NCBI RefSeq assembly: GCF_016908495.1
Contig: NZ_JAFBDZ010000003.1
Location: forward strand, 1 to 64,000
DNA: 64,000 nucleotides
Direction of reading: 5' to 3'
From: Rossellomorea pakistanensis
GTDB lineage: Bacteria; Bacillota; Bacilli; Bacillales; Bacillaceae_B
Under the pieces are notes generated by a model, which did no database searches, had not been told where the DNA came from, and saw only the letters and a list, made by a program, of their open reading frames with translations. The position numbers were made by a program, and so were the translations under genes. How positions within the stretch are numbered: position 1 is the first letter of the stretch; each line of letters opens with the position of its first letter. Shown here piece after piece: positions 7,479-15,637 of the stretch.

Positions 7479-8115
7479 AAACCCCCTTTGCTTCAATGTG
7501 ATGAATAAGAAATCAACCATATGGGAGATGAAGGAAATGATAAAGAAAGCGATTAAAGCCTTTAGGAACTTGCTCTCAGCTATTCTTTTTTTGATTTTAA
7601 TTCTCACGACGCTAACAGTGATGATTTCAAAAGCTTCAGGCGGGGAACCGAATGTTTTCGGTTATCAGTTTAAAACGGTCCTTTCCGGATCAATGGAGCC
7701 TAGTATTCAAACCGGATCGGTGATTGCAGTTAAGACTGTTGAAGAAAATAAAAGATTTCAAAAAGGAGATATCATCACATTTATCAATGAAGATGATCTT
7801 TTAATCACTCACAGGGTGATTGAGGTGAAATCGAATGAAAGCCGAATTAGCTATATTACGAAAGGCGACAACAATGACGGAGCAGATAGAGAACCTGTTT
7901 TACCGCAAAATGTAAAAGCGGAATATACCGGTTTTACACTACCTTATGTTGGTTATTTCTTAAATTTGGTCAATTCGAAAATCGGAAGTGCATTGCTACT
8001 AATCATCCCTGGGTTGTTACTCATTACCTATTCTATTTTCACCATATGGAAAGCTCTTTCTGAGATTGATAGAAAGAAAGAACAAGAATCGTTTTTGGAA
8101 CGGAGTAGTTCTTAA
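7459..8115 (+). CDS. sipW: ER-type signal peptidase I SipW
   Basis: A 218-residue membrane protease of the SipW/ER-type signal peptidase I family, which cuts the unusual signal peptides of TasA-like fibre proteins. An N-terminal membrane segment (about 38-56) precedes KASGGEPNVFGYQ. The catalytic Ser is in SGSMEPS (Ser78) and a catalytic His replaces the Lys of bacterial-type enzymes in ITHRVIEV (His118). A second membrane segment lies near the C-terminus. The start is uncertain: ATG at 7459 is listed, but 7468, 7501, 7528 or 7537 are in frame, and the typical N-terminus suggests 7528 or 7537. Overlap with the previous gene indicates translational coupling. Confidence 0.9.
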   Translation: MKSMEDKNPLCFNVMNKKSTIWEMKEMIKKAIKAFRNLLSAILFLILILTTLTVMISKASGGEPNVFGYQFKTVLSGSMEPSIQTGSVIAVKTVEENKRFQKGDIITFINEDDLLITHRVIEVKSNESRISYITKGDNNDGADREPVLPQNVKAEYTGFTLPYVGYFLNLVNSKIGSALLLIIPGLLLITYSIFTIWKALSEIDRKKEQESFLERSSS

Positions 8116-8190
8116 AGGCATTGGTTCTCCACGAAAGTGGTTTTCAATAAAAATTATGCCCTCAACGGGTAAACAGGGAGGAATTTTTTT

Positions 8191-8781
8191 ATGAGTATTA
8201 AAAAGAAGCTGGTTATGGGAGTAGCATCTGCGGCATTAGGACTGTCACTGGTTGGTGGGGGAACGTATGCCTACTTCAGTGACACGGAGGTGACTAACAA
8301 CACATTTGCAGCCGGTACATTGGATTTAGCTGCAAATCCGACAACAATTGTCGATGTTGAGAATATCAAACCAGGTGATTCGGTCACTCGTACATTCCAT
8401 CTTGAAAACAATGGGACATTAGACATCCAACAAGTCTTATTGGAGACAGGGTATACAGTTCATGATGCAAAGGGGGATAACGGTTCTGAGGATTTTGGTG
8501 AGCATATTGAAGTGGAGTTTTTATACAACGTAGATAACATACATGAAGTGATCTATAAAACAACCCTTGCAGATCTTCAAAATATGACACCTGAAGCCGT
8601 GGACCAACACGTATTCTATCCATGGCTGGGTGAAAAGGGTCTTCCATCGGGGGCAGAACACGAGCTACTTGTTAAGTTCAATTTCGTTGATAATGGTGAA
8701 GATCAAAATTTCTTTCAAGGAGATTCATTAGCTCTCGAATGGACATTTGAAGCAAAGCAAACCGCTGGTGAAGATAAATAA
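8191..8781 (+). CDS. calY: TasA/CalY (camelysin) family fibre protein
   Basis: A 196-residue secreted protein of the TasA/camelysin family, the main subunit of Bacillus biofilm fibres; CalY in the cereus group was first described as a casein-cleaving surface metalloprotease. The signal segment runs from MSIKKKLVMG to about residue 28, with cleavage expected before YFSDTEVTNNTF. The core PGDSVTRTFHLENNGTLDI is typical of the jellyroll fold. AGGAGG lies 8 bases before the ATG. A short GAAA-loop hairpin (8129-8140) lies between sipW and this gene and might set different mRNA levels for protease and fibre subunit. A PhoX-like gene follows after 52 bases. Confidence 0.88.
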   Translation: MSIKKKLVMGVASAALGLSLVGGGTYAYFSDTEVTNNTFAAGTLDLAANPTTIVDVENIKPGDSVTRTFHLENNGTLDIQQVLLETGYTVHDAKGDNGSEDFGEHIEVEFLYNVDNIHEVIYKTTLADLQNMTPEAVDQHVFYPWLGEKGLPSGAEHELLVKFNFVDNGEDQNFFQGDSLALEWTFEAKQTAGEDK

Positions 8782-8833
8782 CACTTTAATAACATTTTCC
8801 GATAAAACGAATAAAATAAGGAGGCTTTAAATC

Positions 8834-10339
8834 ATGACAAGACAGGAAAGCGGACCGAAAAACTTGAATAGACGAGATTTTATCAAATTAGGTGGAATGA
8901 GTACGGTTGCCTTAACACTTGGGTCTGCGGGATTAATGGGAATGAATCCAGCTAAATCATTTGCGAAATCAAATGGAAATCCGGCAAACAAAGGGCAAAA
9001 TTCTTTTAGTGGTTTTGGACCATTAGTGAAGGATCCAGGCGGGGTGATTGATCTTCCAAAGGGATTCCAATACCGTATTATTTCTGAAGAGGGAAAGAGA
9101 ATGACAAATGGTGCACCGATCCCTGGTGATTTTGATGGCATGGCCGCATTCCAAGGTCCAGGGCATTTAACGATTTTAGTACGTAACCATGAATTGAGCG
9201 GGTCAGAATCTGCTGTACCTGGCAAAAACCCATATAACAAACAAGCTCCTGGGGGAACGACAGCACTAGTCATTGGACCGGATCGCAGGTTATTTTCTGA
9301 ATATGTGACTTCTTCAGGTTCCCTTCAAAACTGTGCTGGTGGACCAACACCTTGGGGGACATGGTTAACATGTGAGGAGAATCGAACAAATGATCATGGA
9401 TATGTATTTGAGGTTATGCCAAATGAGCCTGAGAACAATCTATCGAAAACTCCTATTAGAGATATGGGCTTTTTCTCACATGAAGCAACAGCTATTGATC
9501 CAGCCACTGGGATCGTGTATTTAACAGAGGATGATTTCCGTGGAAAGATTGATCCGAATGATCCTACTAATGACGAACGTTCTAGCTTCCTATATCGTTA
9601 TATCCCAAATGACACAAGCAAGCGGCCAGGTGCATTGCAAAAAGGTGGAAAGCTTCAAGCGATGGCGATTGAAGAAAAGAAGAATCCAGATGCAGATTTT
9701 ATGAATCCAGGGCAACGATTTGGTGTTGTTTGGAAGGATGTAAATAAAGAAGAACCTCATGATGATGCTTTAGCAAGTGGATGTGTCCGTTTTAATCGAT
9801 TAGAAGGAGCTTACTTTGCTGGTGGAGTTTTCTGGTTTGATGATACAGCCGGAGGGGAAAAACGACTTGGTCAAATTTATCGTTATATTCCAGCAACTGA
9901 AACGTTAGAGCTTTTTTATGAAGGAACAGAAGCAAACAAAATGGAAAGCCCAGATAATATCTGCATTACACCTTGGGGAGACCTGTTATTTGCTGAGGAC
10001 GGTGGAAATGGTAACCGTGTCATGGGGATCACCCCAGAAGGAGAAGTATACCCGTTTGTCAATAATCGTCTAAATGGTTCTGAATTCTGTGGACCTACCT
10101 TCTCACCAGATGGGAAAACATTCTTCCTTAATATTCAATCACCTGGAATTACATTCGCGATTTGGGGGCCATTCCCAGGTCGTAATCCAGCACGGCAGCG
10201 CTATATGGGACATGCTGCGCCTCCAGCAGATTTTGCACCAAAGATTTCGGCACATTCACAAGAAATCGCCAAAGCTAACGGAATTTCTGGTTTAGAAGCG
10301 GCTGCATTTCTTCGTCATGGAGTACCTCTAAAGTTATAA
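8834..10339 (+). CDS. Tat-exported PhoX-family (DUF839) phosphatase-like protein
   Basis: A 501-residue protein with a twin-arginine signal (NRRDFIKLGG at 13-22, then a hydrophobic stretch and an Ala-rich end), so it is exported folded. The mature part matches the PhoX/DUF839 beta-propeller family, including NHELSG, TWLTCEENRTND, FFSHEAT, EDDFRG, GCVRFNRLEGAYF and PDNICITPWGDLLFAEDG. Characterised PhoX enzymes are calcium/iron alkaline phosphatases that release phosphate from organic phosphomonoesters outside the membrane. AAGGAGG precedes the ATG. The 52-base gap after calY and the terminator at 10349 suggest one transcript with sipW-calY. I see no Pho box. Confidence 0.85.
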   Translation: MTRQESGPKNLNRRDFIKLGGMSTVALTLGSAGLMGMNPAKSFAKSNGNPANKGQNSFSGFGPLVKDPGGVIDLPKGFQYRIISEEGKRMTNGAPIPGDFDGMAAFQGPGHLTILVRNHELSGSESAVPGKNPYNKQAPGGTTALVIGPDRRLFSEYVTSSGSLQNCAGGPTPWGTWLTCEENRTNDHGYVFEVMPNEPENNLSKTPIRDMGFFSHEATAIDPATGIVYLTEDDFRGKIDPNDPTNDERSSFLYRYIPNDTSKRPGALQKGGKLQAMAIEEKKNPDADFMNPGQRFGVVWKDVNKEEPHDDALASGCVRFNRLEGAYFAGGVFWFDDTAGGEKRLGQIYRYIPATETLELFYEGTEANKMESPDNICITPWGDLLFAEDGGNGNRVMGITPEGEVYPFVNNRLNGSEFCGPTFSPDGKTFFLNIQSPGITFAIWGPFPGRNPARQRYMGHAAPPADFAPKISAHSQEIAKANGISGLEAAAFLRHGVPLKL

Positions 10340-10348
10340 GGAAGTAAT

Positions 10349-10384
10349 AAACCTCTGTTACTACTGAGTAGCAGGGGTTTTTCT
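10349..10384 (+). terminator. terminator of the sipW-calY-phoX unit
   Basis: AACCTCTG (10349-10356) pairs with CAGGGGTT (10372-10379) with an inner TACT/AGTA pairing, followed by TTTT. Confidence 0.75.
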
Positions 10385-10499
10385 ATTTACACCATAACTA
10401 GAAAGATGCGATTTAAATAATCTGAAAATACAGTCAATATTTTATCCCTATTGCGTCAATTGAGTCCCCCTATATTTTCTTGATCTACCTTTATAATAA

Positions 10500-10514
10500 T
10501 AGAAAACGTTTACA
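10500..10514 (+). promoter_or_regulatory. cre-like catabolite control site
   Basis: TAGAAAACGTTTACA matches the CcpA consensus WTGNAANCGNWNNCW at all but one fixed position. It lies directly after a TATAAT (10492-10497) and 25 bases before the first ABC permease gene. It predicts glucose repression of the sugar island. Confidence 0.65.
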
Positions 10515-10538
10515 TTTCAGATGGGGTGGTGAGATTGA

Positions 10539-11480
10539 ATGAATACCGAACTTGAAACAAAAATGGCAAATACAAAACCAGTAATGAATAGCGTCCCAAA
10601 AAGAAAGGTTAATTGGAAGAGAATCCTTACTTATTCCGCTTTTGTTGGGCCTGCACTACTATTTTTTCTTGTTATACAAATTCTTCCTTTTATTATGGGA
10701 CTTTATTATTCTTTTACATCATGGAATGGTGTTAGTTCCGTTGTGGAATGGGTGGGAATCGAAAATTACATTCAGATTTTCGCTAACGATCCGACCTTTT
10801 TTGATTCTTTTCTGTTTACAACAAAATTTATGTTTGCTGCTGTTGTGATTAGTAATTTAATAGGATTCAGCTTTGCCTTACTATTAAACGCAGCATTAAA
10901 GACGCGAAATATGTTACGTACCGTTTTTTTTATCCCAAATGTTATCGGTGGGTTGCTACTTGGGTTTATCTGGCAGTTTATTTTCGTGAAAGGCTTTGCT
11001 TCAATCGGAAATTTAACGGATATTGAATTCTTTAAAATGCCTTGGCTTGGAGATGAGAAAACGGCATTCTGGGGAATTGTGATTGTATTTGCATGGCAGA
11101 TTAGCGGGTATATGATGGTCATCTATATTGCTGCCCTACAGGGAGTAGATCAATCCTTATTAGAAGCGGCAAGGATGGATGGGGCCACAAGCTGGACACT
11201 TTTGACGAAGATTATTATTCCTTTAATCCTGCCTGCATTTACGATTTGTTTCTTCTTGACGATCTCCATGGCATTTAAAATATTTGATTTGAATCTCTCC
11301 TTAACAGGGGGAGGACCATTTAACTCGACACAGTCTGTCGCTATCAATATTTATCAGGAAGCTTTCCAAAACAATCGCTATGGATTAGGAACAGCTAAAT
11401 CGATTCTATTTTTCATCGTTGTTGCGATTTTCACGACGATTCAAGTGATGATGACAAAGAAAAAGGAGGTTGAAGCATAA
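10539..11480 (+). CDS. ABC sugar transporter permease (MalF/UgpA type)
   Basis: A 313-residue membrane protein with six or more membrane segments and the binding-protein-dependent permease EAA loop around EAARMDGATSWTLLTKIIIPLI (about 206-228; shown only to mark the motif's place). It is one half of the transmembrane channel of a carbohydrate uptake (CUT1) ABC importer. It overlaps the second permease by one base (ATAATG type), so the pair is translationally coupled. No ATP-binding subunit is encoded nearby, so a shared MsmX-type ATPase elsewhere is expected, as is common for Bacillus CUT1 systems. The cre at 10500 suggests catabolite repression. Confidence 0.92.
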   Translation: MNTELETKMANTKPVMNSVPKRKVNWKRILTYSAFVGPALLFFLVIQILPFIMGLYYSFTSWNGVSSVVEWVGIENYIQIFANDPTFFDSFLFTTKFMFAAVVISNLIGFSFALLLNAALKTRNMLRTVFFIPNVIGGLLLGFIWQFIFVKGFASIGNLTDIEFFKMPWLGDEKTAFWGIVIVFAWQISGYMMVIYIAALQGVDQSLLEAARMDGATSWTLLTKIIIPLILPAFTICFFLTISMAFKIFDLNLSLTGGGPFNSTQSVAINIYQEAFQNNRYGLGTAKSILFFIVVAIFTTIQVMMTKKKEVEA

Positions 11481-12307
11481 TGAATCCTAACTATACAAAA
11501 AAGACATTTGTATTAGAGATCATTGGGATTCTATTGGGCATCATTTTTCTTATCCCTTTTTACTTTGTTTTCATAAACTCGGTTAAAGGTTTTTCAGAAA
11601 TATTAATAGATGCTGCTGCATGGCCGAAAGAGTTTTTATTTACAAACTATGTGAAGGTGTGGGATGTCATCAATTTTCCAAGGGCATTTTGGAATTCCGT
11701 CATTATCACAGTGGTTAGTAATATTGGGCTTGTTGTCATTAGTTCGATGGCTGCTTGGAAGATGGTAAGAACGCCAGGGAAGTTTAGTAAAATTCTATTT
11801 GTTCTGTTCGTCTCCGCCATGGTCATTCCTTTTCAAACCGTGATGATTCCCTTGATGAAGCTTGGTGGAACATTAGGTATTACAAATAGTATTCCAGGAC
11901 TCATTATAATGTACTTTGGCTTCGGGGTTCCACTTTCCCTATTCCTCTACCATGGTTTCGTAAAAACAGTTCCAATTGAAATTGAGGAATCTGCTAAGAT
12001 GGATGGTTGTAGTGAATTCGGAGTATTTTGGAGAATCGTGTTTCCGTTATTAAAACCGATTACAGTGACAGTTATCATTTTAAATACGCTTTGGATTTGG
12101 AATGATTTCCTTTTGCCTTTACTCGTGCTCCAAGACGCAGAATTACGGACGATTCCACTTGCAACCAGCTCCTTCTTTGCTCAGTACACGAAGCAATGGG
12201 ACATGGGGTTAGCGGCATTGGTACTTGGGATTACGCCAATTATCATCTTTTTCCTATTTCTACAAAAACACATCATTAAAGGAATTGCTTCAGGTTCTAT
12301 TAAATAG
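11480..12307 (+). CDS. ABC sugar transporter permease (MalG/LacG type)
   Basis: A 275-residue permease, partner of the previous gene in the CUT1 importer. An N-terminal membrane segment is followed by a periplasm-like loop with DAAAWPKEFLFTNY, typical of MalG-type subunits. The EAA motif reads EESAKMDGCSEFGVFWRI near 170. The C-terminus ends GIASGSIK; this GxxxGxxK-like ending is usual for the family. The start codon overlaps the upstream stop. A strong inverted repeat follows the stop codon. Confidence 0.92.
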   Translation: MNPNYTKKTFVLEIIGILLGIIFLIPFYFVFINSVKGFSEILIDAAAWPKEFLFTNYVKVWDVINFPRAFWNSVIITVVSNIGLVVISSMAAWKMVRTPGKFSKILFVLFVSAMVIPFQTVMIPLMKLGGTLGITNSIPGLIIMYFGFGVPLSLFLYHGFVKTVPIEIEESAKMDGCSEFGVFWRIVFPLLKPITVTVIILNTLWIWNDFLLPLLVLQDAELRTIPLATSSFFAQYTKQWDMGLAALVLGITPIIIFFLFLQKHIIKGIASGSIK

Positions 12308-12312
12308 ATATC

Positions 12313-12350
12313 AAGTTTACTATCTATCTGTATAGGTTGATAGTAAACTT
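12313..12350 (+). promoter_or_regulatory. 12-bp intercistronic hairpin
   Basis: AAGTTTACTATC (12313-12324) and GATAGTAAACTT (12339-12350) form a perfect 12-bp stem with a 14-base loop between the permease and solute-binding protein genes. No T-run follows, so it is probably an mRNA end-stabilising or processing structure, or a dyad for a regulator, rather than a full terminator. Confidence 0.6.
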
Positions 12351-12388
12351 ATATAAATTAAACGATTTACAAGGAGGTCAATGCTTTT

Positions 12389-13666
12389 ATGAAGCGCATT
12401 TTTATGACTTGTTTATCCATTGTATTAGTTTTAGGTATTATAAGTGGTTGTTCTTCAAGCAATTCTAGTGGAGGCTCAGAGGGTGATTCTAAATCAGGGG
12501 AAGATGTTGTTACACTAGATTTCTTCCAGTTCAAGGTAGAAATCGCTGATCAGCTTCAGGAGATGATTAATGAGTTTGAAGCGGAGCATCCAAATATTAA
12601 GATTAAGCTTGAGACGGTTGGAGGGGGAGCTGATTATGGTGCAGCTTTGAAAGCAAAATTTGCTTCTGGTGAACAGCCTGACATTTTTAATAACGGCGGT
12701 TTTAAAGAGCTGGAGCTTTGGAAGGAGCATTTGGCAGATCTCTCTGGTGAGCCATGGGTGGACCATTTATTGGATATCGGAAAGGTACCGATGACAGCTG
12801 AGGATGGTAAGCTTTATGGAATGCCTGTAAATCTTGAAGGTTATGGCTTTATTTACAATAAAGATTTATTCAAGAAAGCGGGAATTACGGAACCTCCTAA
12901 AACGATTGACGAGTTGAAGGCGGCTGCTAAAAAGCTGGAAGACAAGGATATTACTCCTTTTTCAGCTGGATATGGCGAGTGGTGGGTAATTGGGCAGCAT
13001 TTACTTAATATCCCTTTTGCGCAACAAGAGGATCCTGTTGCTTTTATTGAGGGGTTAAATGAAGGATCCGAAACTATGGTGGGAAATGAGAAGTTTAAGC
13101 AATTTAAAGAAGTCATCGATACGGAGATCGACTTTGGAAATGATAACCCGTTAACAACGGACTACAATACACAAGTAACGCTATTCGCTTCTGGTGAAAC
13201 AGCGATACTTCAACAAGGAAACTGGACTGAGAACATGATCTATGAGATTAATCCAGATATCAACATGGGCTTTCTGCCAATTCCGTTAAGCAATGATGCG
13301 GTGGCAAATCGTCTACCTGTAGGGGTACCAAATAACTGGGTATTAAACAAGAATTCCGAGCACCTTGAAGAGGCTAAGCTATTCTTGAACTGGATGGTCT
13401 CGTCTGAAACAGGAAAACGTTATTTAACCGAAGAATTTGCCTTTATTCCAGCATTTGATAACATTGAGCCAACTGGTTTAGGTTCATTAGGGGAATCCAT
13501 TCTTGAATATTCTAAGGAAGAAAAGACCATTCCGTGGACATGGTTTAGATGGCCTGATGGAGCGAATAAGGAGTTTGCAGCTGCAATTCAAGAATATGCT
13601 GCAGGGAAAATTGACTATGAAACATTAATCCAACGTTTCCAAGATACATGGGATGACTTGAAGTAA
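12389..13666 (+). CDS. extracellular sugar-binding lipoprotein
   Basis: A 425-residue solute-binding protein of the CUT1 family. The N-terminus is a lipoprotein signal with lipobox IISGC at about 17-21, so Cys21 is lipidated and the protein is tethered to the outer membrane face of the cell membrane. The mature part shows the usual binding-protein fold signatures (VTLDFFQFKVEIADQL, FNNGGFKELELW, YGMPVNLEGYGFIYNK). AAGGAGGTC precedes the ATG at a suitable distance. It sits last in the transporter operon, behind a stem-loop that could raise its mRNA level relative to the permeases, as seen for many binding proteins. Ligand unknown; neighbours point to a glycoside or unusual sugar. Confidence 0.92.
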   Translation: MKRIFMTCLSIVLVLGIISGCSSSNSSGGSEGDSKSGEDVVTLDFFQFKVEIADQLQEMINEFEAEHPNIKIKLETVGGGADYGAALKAKFASGEQPDIFNNGGFKELELWKEHLADLSGEPWVDHLLDIGKVPMTAEDGKLYGMPVNLEGYGFIYNKDLFKKAGITEPPKTIDELKAAAKKLEDKDITPFSAGYGEWWVIGQHLLNIPFAQQEDPVAFIEGLNEGSETMVGNEKFKQFKEVIDTEIDFGNDNPLTTDYNTQVTLFASGETAILQQGNWTENMIYEINPDINMGFLPIPLSNDAVANRLPVGVPNNWVLNKNSEHLEEAKLFLNWMVSSETGKRYLTEEFAFIPAFDNIEPTGLGSLGESILEYSKEEKTIPWTWFRWPDGANKEFAAAIQEYAAGKIDYETLIQRFQDTWDDLK

Positions 13667-13675
13667 ATCTAAATA

Positions 13676-13755
13676 GGGCTGTCCCAAACAATGGAGCCGG
13701 GAGTCGCCATTCAAATATGATAATGGTTCCAGCTTTTATTGGGACAGCTTATTTT
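13676..13755 (+). terminator. long hairpin of the GGCTGTCC family
   Basis: GCTGTCCCAA (13678-13687) pairs perfectly with TTGGGACAGC (13739-13748) across a 51-base loop with a further AATGG/CCATT pairing. TTATTTTA follows. It closes the transporter operon. Similar hairpins occur at 34203 and 46388. Confidence 0.6.
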
Positions 13756-13846
13756 ACACGTTAAAATCTACCAAAATATTTATTCCCCAAAAGGCTATTA
13801 GCACATTATACTTAACCTTAAACAGAGACAGGGGAGGTACCTAGGG

Positions 13847-15637
13847 ATGAAAACCAGTATTCGAAATAAACTCATCGTTCTTTTATTACTTATTACTATT
13901 TTACCCTTTGGTACATCGATTATCATTACGTATTTCTACACGAAAGAAACGTTAAAGGATCAAGTGGTTCAAGAAAATAGTAATCTACTTTATCAAGGAA
14001 AAGTAAATTTAGAAAACTATATTAATGAATTAGATGGTTTAACATTATCTCTCTACAATAACCCTGATTTCTTGAATTTTATTAAAGCACCGAATAAAGA
14101 AAATAATTATACAACAATTGAAACGATGAAAAATGTCGTTCAGACGATTTTATATGCTGAAGACACTATTAAAGGGGTTCAAATTAATTTCGCCGATGAG
14201 AATAAGGCGATTTCAGCTTCTCGAAGGACGACGGTCATATTTTCTGACAGACGAATTCGATCAAATCAGAAGGCATTTACTAATGCAAAACATAGCCCTT
14301 TTAATATGTATATTGAACCCAGTGAAGCCAAAGACGTTGGTTCAAGCCCAATAATCACCATTCACCGAGCGCTTACCAATATTCCCTCTAGTGAAGTGCT
14401 GGCTTATATTTCTTTGGAGATCTCACCTCGGAAAATAGTAGACCTTAGTCAAAATTTATATAACCGGGATACCGAAGAATTTTATATTATTTCATCAAAT
14501 GGAGAATTAATTTACCATTCTAACAATGAACCAGCAAATGTAAAGCAAAAGTGGATTGAAAAGATACAAGAGTCTGATCAAGAAAAAGGAACATTAGAGT
14601 GGAAGGATGATTCCTTTAATGGTGTGATGATGTATGATCAGATGGAATCCTCAACGGGAGGCTGGTTTTTAGTCAAAAGAGTTCCTTATACGACTTTATA
14701 TGAAAGTGCTCTAAATGTGACGAAGATTAATATCATGTTCGGAGTCATCGGCTTATGTCTAGTGATCCTTTCAACCTTATTTGTATCATTTAAAATTACT
14801 TCACCTATTCGAATTCTCGTTCAAAATATTAAAGAGGTTGAAAAGGGAAATATGAAAGTGCAATTTAAGTCTTTAGGAAATGATGAAATTGGGGTACTCG
14901 GAGATCGATTTAAGCAAATGATTGAGAAAATCAATCACCTTATCAATCGTGAGTTTAAATTAGAGATTGAAAATAAAACCAATCAATTAAAAGTCCTGCA
15001 ATCCCAAATAAATCCACACTTTTTATATAACGCCTTACAGTCGATAGGAACGATTGCCTTAAAGAATAAAGTACCTCAAATTTATTCCCTTATTACGTAT
15101 CTCTCTAAAATTATGAGATATGGTATGGATATGGATGAAGACATTGTCCCATTACATAAAGAGATTAGTTATACGAAAGCCTTTCTTTTGCTACAAAAAG
15201 AAAGATTTGGAGAGAACTTAGAATACTCGATTGAGGTTGGTAAAGAAGTCGAAGAAGTTCTAGTTCCTAAGATGATTTTACAGCCAATAATCGAGAACTA
15301 TTTCAAGCATGGCTTTGATATCCGTGAAGGAATTGGCCAAATGAATTTGTCATGCCAGAAAGAGGGTTCGCAATTGCTCATTCAAATTAAAGACAATGGA
15401 GTGGGTGTATCCGAAAGGCGACTTAAGGAGATTTATCAGAATTTTCAAGAAGGGAACCTTAAAAGGAATGGAGAACAAACTAATATAGGGTTGAAGAATG
15501 TTTATGTCAGGTTAAAGCTCTATTATGGGAAAATCGCCACTTTGCAGCTTAATAATCAAAAAGAGGGGGGCTTGTTGGTTACCATGGGGCTGCCAATAAG
15601 TATGGAAGGTGGAAAAAATGAAGGCAATCATAATTGA
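13847..15637 (+). CDS. YesM-type sensor histidine kinase
   Basis: A 596-residue membrane sensor. Two membrane segments (about 11-31 and 299-320) flank an extracellular sensing region of about 265 residues. HAMP follows, then a His_kinase (YesM/LytS-type) domain with the phosphoacceptor in INPHFLYNALQSIG and an ATPase domain with PIIENYFKHGF and IKDNGVGV. It phosphorylates the AraC-type regulator encoded next. The genes overlap by about 20 bases. YesMN-type pairs usually control adjacent CUT1 sugar transporters, so the ligand is probably the sugar imported by the upstream ABC system, perhaps presented by the lipoprotein. Confidence 0.92.
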   Translation: MKTSIRNKLIVLLLLITILPFGTSIIITYFYTKETLKDQVVQENSNLLYQGKVNLENYINELDGLTLSLYNNPDFLNFIKAPNKENNYTTIETMKNVVQTILYAEDTIKGVQINFADENKAISASRRTTVIFSDRRIRSNQKAFTNAKHSPFNMYIEPSEAKDVGSSPIITIHRALTNIPSSEVLAYISLEISPRKIVDLSQNLYNRDTEEFYIISSNGELIYHSNNEPANVKQKWIEKIQESDQEKGTLEWKDDSFNGVMMYDQMESSTGGWFLVKRVPYTTLYESALNVTKINIMFGVIGLCLVILSTLFVSFKITSPIRILVQNIKEVEKGNMKVQFKSLGNDEIGVLGDRFKQMIEKINHLINREFKLEIENKTNQLKVLQSQINPHFLYNALQSIGTIALKNKVPQIYSLITYLSKIMRYGMDMDEDIVPLHKEISYTKAFLLLQKERFGENLEYSIEVGKEVEEVLVPKMILQPIIENYFKHGFDIREGIGQMNLSCQKEGSQLLIQIKDNGVGVSERRLKEIYQNFQEGNLKRNGEQTNIGLKNVYVRLKLYYGKIATLQLNNQKEGGLLVTMGLPISMEGGKNEGNHN

